Assembly (NCBI RefSeq): GCF_003073045.1
Contig: NC_037597.1
Coordinates: 25,434,158-25,498,157, forward strand
DNA from: Pomacea canaliculata
Lineage: Eukaryota; Mollusca; Gastropoda; Architaenioglossa; Ampullariidae
DNA: 64,000 bases
Reading direction: 5' to 3'
Shown here one piece after another: positions 32,383 through 44,800 of the stretch; position 1 is the stretch's first letter, and each line of letters begins with the position of its first letter. The notes under the pieces are model-generated. The model did no database searches. It was given only the letters and a program-made list of their open reading frames with translations, and was not told the origin of the DNA. Made by a program: the position numbers and the translations under genes.

Positions 32383-35300
32383 CTCTAAACCAAAGAGTTA
32401 CATTTCTGCACTTTTTTCTTACCAAAACGAAACAAATTTGGCATACCTCAATGTGGCCTGGAATGTTGAATTATGTCGTAAATAAGGACACATGCGGTTG
32501 TGCAACACCTTTAGTGTAGAGTTCACCAAAAATAAATCATTGAAAAGAGTCTCACGAGCGTTACGTCACAGGCGGCAGCGGCAGATGTTCACATCGAAGC
32601 AAACGACAACGACTATTTCTGCTTAGCATCAGCTTGTCCCACCAGATGGTTTCTCTGTTGCAATATGCGACGATGGCTCGCTGTCCTCGGTACACGCCGT
32701 CTGGGACGAGAGAGGAGAAAGGTCACATTCTTGACACGGAGGTAGTTTCCTCCATGGAAAGTGATTGCAGGCGACCTAATCGATACCTAATCGACCGTCA
32801 GGTGAGTGGGTCCCTCCTGCTGCATGGTAAGTATGGGCGGCGTTCACCTGTGTGACGAGACCCTCCCTCGGAGTGAGGCTGTTAGACGAGAACCTGCGAC
32901 TCAGCACAGAGCTGGGTTGACGAGTTCATGCGAGTGTTTGTCACCGTCAGGTGGCGCGCATACGCGTGTCTGCAGGTGCGAGAGTCTATAGGTGAATGCG
33001 CGAAAGAACGAATGTTTACGACTTCCTGTTGCACGTGCACCGTGCGCTCTTGTGTGCGCGTGAGTTAGTCACCTGTATGTCTGAACGTGCAGCACTGGCA
33101 GTCTGGTAAGTCTCAGACGAACTTGTGTTAAGCTGCACAGTCGTGGGGCATAAACACTTTCTATACATACATCCTGCTATAAAGAAACAATCAGACCCGG
33201 ACACACAAAGTTCTTTACATTTTCCCCCCCACAACCAATCGCAAAGCACATAAATCATGGGTGTACGCTATGTAGCCCACGACTGTAAGTCAGGCAGCTT
33301 GTTTAATGGTCAGACACAGTCAATTTTTATTTCTGGCAGAGTTTAGTTACATTTAACACTCACAGGTTTTATTTCTCCGTTGTCTGCGTGTTTTTATGCC
33401 TGTCTGCGTCTGTACAATCGCATGTGTTGGTAGGTCTGTTTTATTCCCCCTGCTCACCCAGAGCAGAATAAAATGAAAGAAATGGCCCAGTGTATGAATC
33501 AGGTTCGTATAAACTTGATGTTTAATGCTCAGCTTGCGCAATATTCATGGCTGCCAAAGCCAGTCCGTATGCCTCCCAGTGATTGTCCCTCCCCGCCTTC
33601 GTGTTTATGCGTTTGTTTCATTGCTGTGCAAGTCCAAATCTTGTTTGAAATCCAGAAGAAGATCATCCCAGAAGCCATATGTGAAAAGAAGCAAATACAC
33701 TTCGTTTACTGTACCTGACATTCTACGTGTGCTTTGAACTGTTAGGAGCGAGTATCCTGTATTCTGTGCACGTTTATACTTCGCATGTTTTTGTTTGTTT
33801 TTTTCTTTTTTCTCCTGGTTGACCTTTTCCTCCGCGTTAGTTAGAATTTAAGCACCTTTGAATTTACATGCACATTGTAAAGGAAAACACTTCTTAAAGG
33901 TAAACGTAGAACAAGTGTGTCTGTGTTCATAGGCCATCAACCAATCGACTACAGAAGGGGTGTGAAAAGAGGCAAGGGTTCGTACTCGCTCCAACTTTCG
34001 CCCCAGTTCTTAGAGGAGACAAAAAAAAAAAAAAAAAACCCACAGTGCATAGCTATGTACCTAGACGAGGCAAGCATTCACACTGTATTAAATGAGTAGT
34101 TAAGGGCTGCCTTACCAGCGTCCAAAAATTTATAAAGCACGTGAGCGTAACCTTTTGACCTGGGTGCGATAAAACGAGCGTAGGGAGGCGGTATCGCAGC
34201 TGAACCACCGAGGGTGCCCACACTGCCATCACCACAATCTGGCGAGTTCAAGTCTCAGTTGTATACATCACCAGATTATCACAGCCCACGTGTGGGTCAG
34301 GAGACCCTCGGGTGTTACAGGCTCCGACGTGGCAGCGAGAAGACTGACAATAATTATCACACACGAGTGGTGTCAAATTGTGGCTCGGAATGTTGTCATA
34401 TTCTGGCTTGCTTTCTCGTCTCTAAATATTCTGAATGGTGTCTTAATATTATCTTCTATATCACTGCCCCATAATGGAGATTCTGGTTGTCCAGATATGA
34501 ATGTTCTCAGTGATGCTCAACACATTCTCCCAGTGCCACAAGGCGAGGGTTCATCGTTGTGTACTGTTATAAATACTTTAAATCGTGTAGGTTCTGAGTG
34601 TTGTATAAATAGCAACTAATTGTTGGATATTTTTCTATTATCTGTTGCTCATTGTCTAAAGTCCTCATGTCTTTGTCTATGGTAGTTAACAGTGCTCATA
34701 TCTCTTTGTCTATGGCGGTGAGCAGTAAGGGTGTTCAGCTTCTGAGCGAAAGATGTCCACCCTTCAAGTCCGAGGCACATGTCGTCTTTAAACCTTCATT
34801 AAGTCAGGATGTATCTAAATAACAGGACTGAGGCTAAGAATTCTTAGTGTGAGTATTCAAGAAGGCGAAAGACAGTACAATAGCTATGTTTATTAGTTAT
34901 ATCTGCAAGTCGTTACCAATTTTCTTCCTTCCGTCCAGTCCACATTTCTTCACGTGATCATGCTATATAATTTTTGCATAATTTCACGTACAGAAAATCG
35001 TGCAACACACAAACTCGCAATGACAATCTTCAGCACAATTCTATTGTGTCTAAGCAGCATTCATCAAGATGTTCAGAAGTTTAACAAAATCAAAACATTT
35101 CCGAAACTGGTCCACCCTACAAAAACGTACTTTTCATACGCCACCACTGAACAAATCCTCTTCTGTTTTTCTTCAGCCTGTTATCTTGCTTTCTAAATGT
35201 GACTGTAATGTTAAAAAAACAACAACTGTATACTAATATCTTAAAATCAAGTTGTCTTCGACAATAATACGAGATTTACCGTTTGTCTGTGTTTATTGTC

Positions 35301-35631
35301 TCACGTGCAGTTGCTCGTGCACCGACTCACAGAACTTTTAAAAGCAGGCTTCGCCTGTTCAAAGTCACGTTTTCAAAGGAACAATTGTTCGTTTGTCGTT
35401 TATGACTAATGCACACATACACTCACAAAGAGAGGAAAGGTATTTTACTGGACATCTACAGCAGCCATGTTCCACACTAGGTGAGCAGTTACCAAACTTT
35501 TAACTTTTTTAAAAATAAAAAATCCCAGTTTGTAATTTTTGGTGGTAGAGAGTAGGGCTTATGATTCTCTTCATATCAACAAAATGTAAGTTCTAGGGCA
35601 AAAAAAAACAAACAAAAAAACTTGCTTTCAC

Positions 35632-35800
35632 GTCATCCAATCAAGAGAACTATCTGTGCTGCATCATCCAATCAAAGTTACGGTTACTTCGGTGTCATCC
35701 AATCAAAGGTAGGCGAACCAGGTCATCTGGTCAAAGACACAGTGAGCTCAGCGCCGTCCACTCAAACACACTGTCAGATCAGCATCATCCAAAGAAATGG
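35632..35800. repeat. About six copies of a 30-31 bp repeat with CCAATCA cores
   Basis: Units begin near 35632, 35662, 35693, 35722, 35752 and 35783. They are built around TCATCCAATCAAAG, decaying in the last copies to TCATCTGGTCAAAG and GTCCACTCAAAC. The first three keep a perfect CCAAT box. Another CCAATCA lies at 35858. Just downstream of the proposed SMOC stop codon. Confidence 0.8.
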
Positions 35801-35899
35801 TGAGTTCAATATCAGCTTGAGAGAGGTGTTAGTCCAGCAGCAGCCCGATTGCTCAGCCAATCAGATTGTTCCAGAGAAATGCGTGACCTCCGGGCGGCC

Positions 35900-38800
35900 T
35901 CATGTCAACTGATCCACTGAAAAGAGAGGACAGAGGGGAGATAGAATGTTTACAAAACTGCTTTTGAACTTTAAAAGTAAAAGAACAAAAAATAGAAGTT
36001 GCTACTTTCCCCCCATAGCTTATTTCCGGGGGAGGATAACTATGTGACAAGCCCTCTAGAACATTCTGAAAATATCGGTGAAAAGAAAGTTGGAATTGTA
36101 ATCGATTTAGGTCGTTTTATTCAATTTTACATAATTGGATTGACTTGTTCTGAATTGGCGAACAAATAATTTAAAAAAATTAAAAACACTACAGCCGCCC
36201 GGAAAGTCTGCGATGGTGAGAGTAAAAGAAGAAATAAAAAGCGAAGAAACAAATCACCAGGAGAACGACATGTGAGAACGAGCCTTTCTGTACTGAAATA
36301 TTTAATCATAAAAAGTTTATGTACATTACTATGTAATCACCACAATTTGTTATATAGTTTTGGCATCAAATATTTACACAGAAATATCTTTGGAACAACA
36401 CACCAAATCTTCCAAAGACTGTGGTCTGGCACAAGTGTGTAGATGAATATTTTGTTGTGAATGAAATTGTTTTTATGTTGACAAAGTTACTGTAGATTAA
36501 TCTTCACGAGGGCACTGAGAGTAAAGATGTCAGTCATGTGTGACCTGCGACTGAAGGCCGTTCTTTAACGGGTAAAGTACTGAAGCGTGAAAACCCAGAA
36601 GTACCCGATAATTCCATTAGTCTGGCATGTGTATTGGCAATGTATTAGCAAACAAGTTTGGACCAAAGTTCAATGTCCTGAACGCTTGCCCCCAAATCGT
36701 TGGTCTGTACAATTCATGCACAACTTTTCCAAATTTGGTCAAACCCTTGACGAGATTTGCTGAGTTAATTTTTTGTAGTCATGGATGATCCTCGACTTGT
36801 TAGTCCTCCCCACCGAGCTGGGCTTTTGGGGATCGAAATCCCTTCATAAACATTATCAAGCCTTGCAGAAATGATTCCTGCTTTTATTGTGGACTCAGTC
36901 AATCACAGGGTGTGAACCGATGAGCAGCCAGTAGCGTCCTTCTTGTGTCACACAACCAAGATTCACGTGCGATGTGCGTTAACTGGGTACACGACTTCAT
37001 AAATCAACCCAACAGCTGTCTCCACACCCGAGGTAGCTATTAATCCTGATCCCTAAGCCTGACGGACAACTTATGATGACTGGAATATTGTTATACCTTT
37101 TCCTGAGCCAAAAACTTCGCTGAAAGGTGTACTCGTTAGGTCACTTTTTCAGACTATTAGGTCAATAGGTTAGGTTGATTTCGCCTCACGCGCTCTCTAC
37201 TTGTGACCTCATTTGACTTTTCTTCCCCTTCCTCTTCCTCTTCCACCATGGCACCCGGATAATGAAGCGAGCAAGTTAAAGTACGAAGGAAGTCTGTGAC
37301 GATTACCATAACATCGACAGTCAGTAACTACGTCTCTGACGCGTAGTGTAACGTTTGACGTGAACACGTTAACGTCCTCTGTACGTGAAATGGGGGAGGA
37401 CGATCTGACCTGCTGCTTTCTCCAATGATGCAATGTGGACGGACATTAAATGTCAGGCAGGTGATGAGTCACACAAACATTAGGAGCAATGCAGCCTGAG
37501 GCAACGAGATGTTGCGGAGGTCCTGAGGAGTCAGCCAACCGACTCGTACAGGTGTAGGGCAATACCTGAAAGACGGTAGGTAGATTTGTCGGCCGTGTAA
37601 AAAGAATGTGGCTCAAGCAATTTTGAGACAAGCACACGCCACTGATTTTAAAACAAAAGTTGGCGTATGTGCTCCAAAGAGAAGCATGTGCAAAATGAAA
37701 AGAGTTTTCTTTGGAAGATCATTCTTTTCCAGACAATGTTATGTCGTTCAATTTTCTACCTTAGCCGGAACTCCCTGTAGCTGCATCATCTACCTACAAC
37801 AGCTGCCTCTTTGTGTTTTGTTTGCTTTGGGGGTATTCATTTCGTTTGCTTTAAGGAAATTGGTTTCTGAAAATAGTGTTGCACTGAGTGAAACGAGCGT
37901 TTTATTGTTTGAAAATGACCCGTTCTCTTTCCTCTGTATCTCCAAGTAGTCTAAAGAAAATACACTTTTCTTTTTCTCCTTCGTCTTGAAGCATTACTAA
38001 TAAAACATCCCGGTGTGATCAATTCTTTGTCGTCCTCGACACTGATAACCTCTCAAAGGTCGTCAAGGGAAGTCATTCGTGGAGATACTCACTAAAAGGA
38101 TTTTTCTGCCCAACTCGTTTTGGATTCTGCGGCAGGCTGTTAAACAGGTTATCTGGAACAGAAGAAAGAAATTCCGATTCATTATCCTACAACATCAACG
38201 AGAAAGGAAAAGAGACACACGTGTGTGTGTGTTTTATATGTAAGCGCTGTATATTGTATAGAAATGTGAAAGAAAAGAGCAAAACAAAGAAAGGAAGGGT
38301 AAGCCAAGGAAAACAAAACAAAACAAAAATCAAGAAACCCCCAACCAACCAACCAACCAACCGAACAAACAAACAAACAAACAAACAAACAAACAAACAA
38401 ACAAACAAACAAACAAACAAACAAACAAACAAAACAAAAGAAGACAGAGAAAGAAAACAAAGGAGGTAGGGATGAAATCCGAGGGCAGGTGAGACGTACG
38501 GTTGAGGCCCAGGCAGTCCCTCCATTCCTCCAGCGAGAGGTTCTTGTCCTTGTTCTCGTCACAGTACCGCAAGAACTGGCGGCGACACTTGCGCGGGTAG
38601 TTCTTGTTCTTCTTGAGAGTCTTCCTCAAGTCCCGCCACTCTTGCCGTTCGAGGATCTGTGGAAGTCACACACAAGTCACGTGACATTCAAGCCTGATGG
38701 AGGGGGATTCGCAATTCTAGCTAACAGTCATTCAATCAGTTCCGTTGTTTGTCCGGAGGAAAAGAAGACAAAGTGATAGGTGCCTGAAATATAAACTAAA

Positions 38801-41800
38801 CCTCTTATGAACTTATCAAAGACTAGAAAAAAGGAGGAAATAAAAACGATGGGAAATCCTAGAAGGTGAACATCTGGTTACAGACATCTGATTGCACAAA
38901 CGGTTAACCAGGAGTGTAAAGGTGAAAGGTTACTGCAACACAATTTGCAGGACTGAGGTAGGGAAGGGAAGAAAAGACAGGAAGACGTACGCTATTCTTG
39001 TTCTTGTCCAATGATTGCAGTTTCCACCTCGCCACGCGCTCTCGTGCTGACGTGGTTTCCGGTTCCGCCCCCCTGCACATAGAGCAACCTGGTTTATGGT
39101 CAAACCTGTGTTAACTGGAGTAATAATATTTTTCTTTATATATTGTTATGGGTATGACTCAGACCTCGCTGTGGCATACACGAAGCCTGCACATCCACTG
39201 TTGCAAAAATGACCTTTATGCACTCAAGAGCATCTATGTTTCTATCAAACAAAACGTTCAGGTAAACAGCAATTGCAACAGTTTATAAATAACGAATGAA
39301 TAAAATAAACACTTAGGTTGCTCAGTCATGCTATCAGAGTGCGGGATGTTTGTCTAAAATAGAAAGACAATGAGGAGCATGACTTGATTCACGGAAGACC
39401 TATTGAGCCTCAAGTCTTCTCTTTCTCTCTCTCATTCTCTGTCTCTCGTACCTGTATTTTCTCTAGTCACTAATCAGCTATCATTGTTTCTCTCCTGTCG
39501 CTGCTCTGTGAACCATACTCACGAGGGCTGTGAGGCGTTAGCTGCGTTCATTTCCTGCGTGAGGTCCGCCATGAGGTCTACGATGAAGCGACGTTTTTGT
39601 TCGAACGGACAGTCTGGAAAATATGTCACTGCGCAAGCTCAGCTACTGGACATTGTGACGTCACACATAATCTGGACACGGGGCTCATTTTCTCCCCCTG
39701 CCCACTCACCAACCTCTTTGAACATGTGCCAGGCAACGAAACCGTTTGAGAGATTCTAGGAACTTTATACTTTATACATAATATTATTAATACGAAGCCT
39801 ATAAATAAAACATTGAGTATATATACTATTTAACTGTAGGCATTACATTATAGCTAGTATTACACAAGAGTATTGACAAAGGAAGAAGAGTGATCCCCCT
39901 TCTATTAAGTGTAAGACCTCCGACGTACCTTATGTGCGATTGCTCTGTTATATTTACTGGCAATGTGTTGACAAACAAGTCTGAGCTTATGATCCAGTGT
40001 TCCAAAACTAGTAGTTTTTTGTTTGTTTGTTTGTTTGTTTTAATTATATATATTTTTTTGTCACTAGATGCTAATTCATACTCTGCAGAAAGAGAGGTAG
40101 ATAAAGAATAAGAGAAAAAAAGTGATGATTGTAGTTGAAATTAAGGATGTAGTGGTAGTAGCAGTCGTGGACGACGACGACGATAACTGAGACGATTCTA
40201 AGCGCCCCTTACGGCCTCAGCAAGAAAAATGGCGGGCAGTGTGTCTGCACAGCTCGGTGAGCGCTACCTTTCATCTGCCGGTCGTCGCGGATGGTGCAGT
40301 TGGGTTCCACCTTGAAGGTGGAGGTGCCAGGAATGGGTATCCCCGTGTCCTCCTCCACACACCAGCAGTACTCCGTGGCCTCGTGGCACTGGGCCTGCAG
40401 CCACAGCCCGTTGCTCTGGCAACGCGGGATGTAGATGTTAGCTTCCGGCTCCTCCCGCGCGTGAACCTGCGCAGCCTGCCGCTCGTCCTGACAGTCGCGG
40501 CTGTTGGAGTCAGCTGCGAAAGGGCAAAGGTCAGGTCAGAGGGAACCGTCAGATATCTTGGCAACAAATAGAAACCGTGTGCATTGCACTAGACATCTAT
40601 TATTTTGAAACCTACAGTCTTTCTTATTTCGTTCTTTTTATAAGTACTATTTGATAAACCGAATACAATAATAATTTTCCTAAAACCAGATGACGTCTGC
40701 TAAAGCCTCTCTTTACTTTGGAAGAGGTATTTCTCTACACTAATGAATATTTCAAAAACTATAGAGTAGCAAATCTTCGAAGGGACACTACTCAGTTGAA
40801 GTAATTGAACACCCGTAAGATCGTCTGTTAATAGCCTCCCTTGAAGGTGACATACCATAGTGTGCTCTGTGCGTTAAACGTAAGACAACAAAGTCACAAA
40901 AGTACAAATTTAATGAATCATTGGATATTTTTAATAATAGATATTTGTACATCGAACACCTCTGGTCACTTTTGTTATAGGATTCGCGATCCCATAATAG
41001 TATAAGCTATGTTATATTACTGTTTAAATTAAATTTGACAGACGATGGTGTTTCTTGTTCTACAACAGTATATAGTTGTCGGTATTTAAGTTAGGACAAA
41101 ATTTTACAAAGATAGCTGACAAACATTTAAGATAATAAAAGCACTAATTTAATGTCCGATCATAAAATTATCGAGACGGCCAAGGGTGATAGGCAGACAT
41201 TTTCAAAAGTGTCTGCAATCCTACGGGATGAGATGGATGTAGTATCAAGAGAGTTCCGACAGCATCCGTTGGGCCAATTAAACGGTTCGTGGAAGCATCC
41301 ACGATGGCAGCGATGAAGGGCATCTTATCGCCAGTTTCTGGCACGTGCGGTTTGCCATATGAAGCATGGCTGTGAGCATCATGGCGGCTCACACCAGATG
41401 CTGTTGGTGTCTTCACGGGTCACAGCGATAACCTTCAAGTAACACTACCTCGGGAATAGCTGATGACCGGAAGAGACAAGGATGTGCCCTGTGCGGAAAA
41501 AAAATGCGCAAAACCCGGCATATAGTCTTGGTTTAGGGCCACGGCTATGGCTGCCAGGGTGGAGTGTCCCAGGGATGAAAGGACGATTTGAAAATACTAA
41601 TGACAAAGGACGACTTGCATTTTTCACACACTCTCTCTCTCTCATGTGCATGCACACGTTTTCTCTGAATAACAGGAATATGGTGTAACAGCTGTGCACA
41701 TTTCTTATGGTCATCACTCCTAGTAGTGGATGGATTTCCGTACAAGTTTAATCAGGAGCAAGTGCATTCGTGTGCCTGTGCATATGCGAGCGCGTGCAAT

Positions 41801-44800
41801 TGTGCATAAACTCTACACCTAAGCTATCTCTCTGTATGCATACATACATGCCTCTTAGCTATATATATATATTGTGTGAAATATGTAACCACTTCTGTAT
41901 ATGTGCATGTAGACACACAATTTCTCCCTAGATGGCAGCACTGAGGGCGGCTGATGTGTACACCAATATGGATGACAGCGAGAAATGGAGAAACAAAGGT
42001 TTACAGCAGCCAGCTTCTATTTGTAGACTTCGTAGTGAGATAACGAATAGGTAATGTATATTTACACACATCTACAAATGTGAATATTCAAAAAAAAAAT
42101 TACATTTTTTATCCATGGTAGTAAATGACACTTCCATAATTGTAAACCCAACTAAAGAATGTGCAGAGGCTACAGGTGTCACTAGTGGCACTATATGACA
42201 CAATACAACACTATAGCTAGATATGACAAGTCTCCCCGTTCAGTACACAGCAAATGACATTTTAAGGCATTAGTATCAGAAAAAAAAGAGTGCACAGTAC
42301 CTTGATGCAAAATCAAGCGAACAGCCATAAAAGTCTATCACGTGACACTAAATAAGCCAATGAGCGGAGAGTACCTGTCCTGTTCTTCCTGCTGCTGTGC
42401 GAAGGTGTGGGGCGGGTGGAGAGGGGTGTCAGACTGAGTGGGGGTCGCAGCGGTGTAGAGAGGGGTCTGAGGACGGGGTCTAGACAGCGTCGGGGGTCAG
42501 GCCACACCCAGAGGCAGGAGGAGCAGCGCAGGGCAGATGACCAGCGCAGAAGAACCAGCACGCGGCAGCAGAAACCAGCGGAAAAGAAAAGACTATCAAC
42601 TCACAAGCAAGCAAAAAAGAAAAACAAAAAATACTGACTGAAGGGACGAGTTCTAGGTACATTTTGAAATGAGTGTACTCGTTTGAATTTAGCCACCCCT
42701 GTCGACACCCAAAGATTTAATTTTATGCCAGAGGCAGGACAGTGTGATCGAAGCAGTTCTTTACCTAGGCAAAACGATAAAAAATAAATGCTTGATGTGA
42801 TTCAAGTAAAGTACAAAGATTAATTATTGCTCATCAGTACTTGTGTGAGATGATGAGAGAATATGCAGTGTGCTACTGAAAGCTTTCGTTTTAACAGGCC
42901 TTATAATAAATACTTTTACTCATCCCTTCAATCATCTTTAACAATGTAATCGAATGTAGACTTAACATGAAGCGATTGTTTAACTAATGCTAGAACCTTT
43001 ACAAACATATTGTTACATCTTTAAAAACACTAAAACCATGGACTTACAGCCTCCTTGAGAAGTAAGAGAGACTTTAAATATTGAAAATGAGTGCGTGTCT
43101 ATGTGAGTGCGCGCGCATACCATGTACGTGTGTGCGTGCGTGTGCGTGCATAACGACGACAGGAATGAACGCATCTCGAAATGTCTACTGAGTTAAACAC
43201 TACCCGTAAAAGCAAAGCCTATTCAACAATAAAATCAAAATATCCAACAGACTGAAAACCTTTGACAGGTTTCCAACCTAACTCACCACCAAATGATGTA
43301 ACAGGCATTTCAATCTTTTTTCTATTTTCTTTTTATATTTTACTCAAAGCCGTTTGCTCCAAGAATTAAAATAAAAAGCACACTTTTCTGCCCCAGAAGA
43401 ACTATTCTCTCCCGTAGAATGCACTCTACACAAGGCAAAGTGCAGTAAGCGGATGCTGCAGCAAGACCTTTGTTTCCTAAAACGAGGCAGAAACAACTCG
43501 AAAACGCGTTCAAAGCAGAAAGCAAACATGTTATTACTACGGGTTTTCACGTTACAATGAAAACACTCGTTTAAAATCTCGGCATATTTGCATGTTTTCT
43601 CTTGGCGCATGAACACGCCTTCGGGGCAGAGTCCGTGTCTGCTGACCATTGGAACTGTCAGAGACGCTAAGCCACTCCATTGTCCACGAACCCCTCCCAG
43701 TATGGAGGTATTTACAGGTTTGGTCTGTCTTTTAACTGATGTGAAGTAAGAAGTTACTCCTGTATTATATTTTTTTTTTGACGCGATGACTGGTGTATTC
43801 GCAGTTCTTAAGGAAAATAAATTAATTACTCAATAAATAAATAAGACATTTACAGATTTAGTAAGATTTGACAATAGGAGGATATTGATCACTAATTTCC
43901 ATATGTAATAACTCTGTAACAACGAGGCTTATCTTCCGCCTGTCTCTAAGTCAGATATCTGTTATAAAACACACCACCAAAACAATAAGCAAAATATAAA
44001 TACTAAATAAAACAAAGAATCTGTTTACATAACGACATAATTTATAATAATAATTATAACAATAAAAAGATACTAACAAACTAAAAAGTCGACATACTGT
44101 ACACACACACACACACATGCATGCACGCATAAAGTTCACTTAGCATGTGAACAAAAAAAAAACAAAAAAAAATGTCTCTTACCGATGGCTGGCTTGTCCG
44201 GCGGCTGGTCGGTCGTCTGCCCCTCTGAGTTGAGAGATATGAATATTCGAAAAGAAACTATAAACGAGGAGAGTCATGGCATGCTCTTGCCCTCTCCATC
44301 AATATTGCACAATGCCCGGGGCACGCCACATGCATACTTCACGATGTGTGGTGAGTGGATGCAGAGAGGATGAAGGTAGCAGGCATGGAGAGCAAGCGAT
44401 GAGGATGAGTGGACTGGGGCACGGGGCATGCTCTTTCGTACCGCTCAGCCTTTCTCGCGCATGCGCGTCCAGCGTCGTCGGTCATGCCATCACGCATGCG
44501 CAACACGTTCTCCACGCATGCGTACTCAGTCATAGTACCTTCGTAAACAAAGTTTAGCTGACCGGGTATTCTCGATCGTGTTAACTTTGATATTCGTTTT
44601 TAATCTTCTCGGATGGATTGATTGATTGATTAATTGATGATTAATTGATTGATTGATTGAGTTACTGATCTGAAATCTTAGAGTCGATCATTTCATCTTT
44701 AGTCAGACAGTGAATGTTACCTAGAAAACCGAAAGGTCAGATACCCGGGGTTACAGACAAGAGAGTGCACGACAGAAACCATGCACGCACATAGCATGCA

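Larger units (their letters stand above)
29608..35899. other. Largely non-coding region before SMOC
   Basis: Contains a hAT MITE (31940-32382), a GC-rich ambiguous open region (30853-31690) and a 30-bp minisatellite (35632-35800). Also a poly-A run (34021-34038) and short purine or pyrimidine tracts. A plus-strand open frame at 30559-30840 matches nothing I recognise. No other supported gene. Confidence 0.5.

Noticed and set aside
38182..38562. Minus-strand frames with repeated VCLF or FVCL
   Set aside because: Translation of the (ACAA)n repeat, not a gene.
42372..42400. Possible 20-bp SMOC micro-exon (CAGCAGGAAGAACAGGACAG)
   Set aside because: Has an AG and a GT at its ends, but its length (20, 17 or 14) breaks the phase-1 to phase-1 frame between neighbouring exons.
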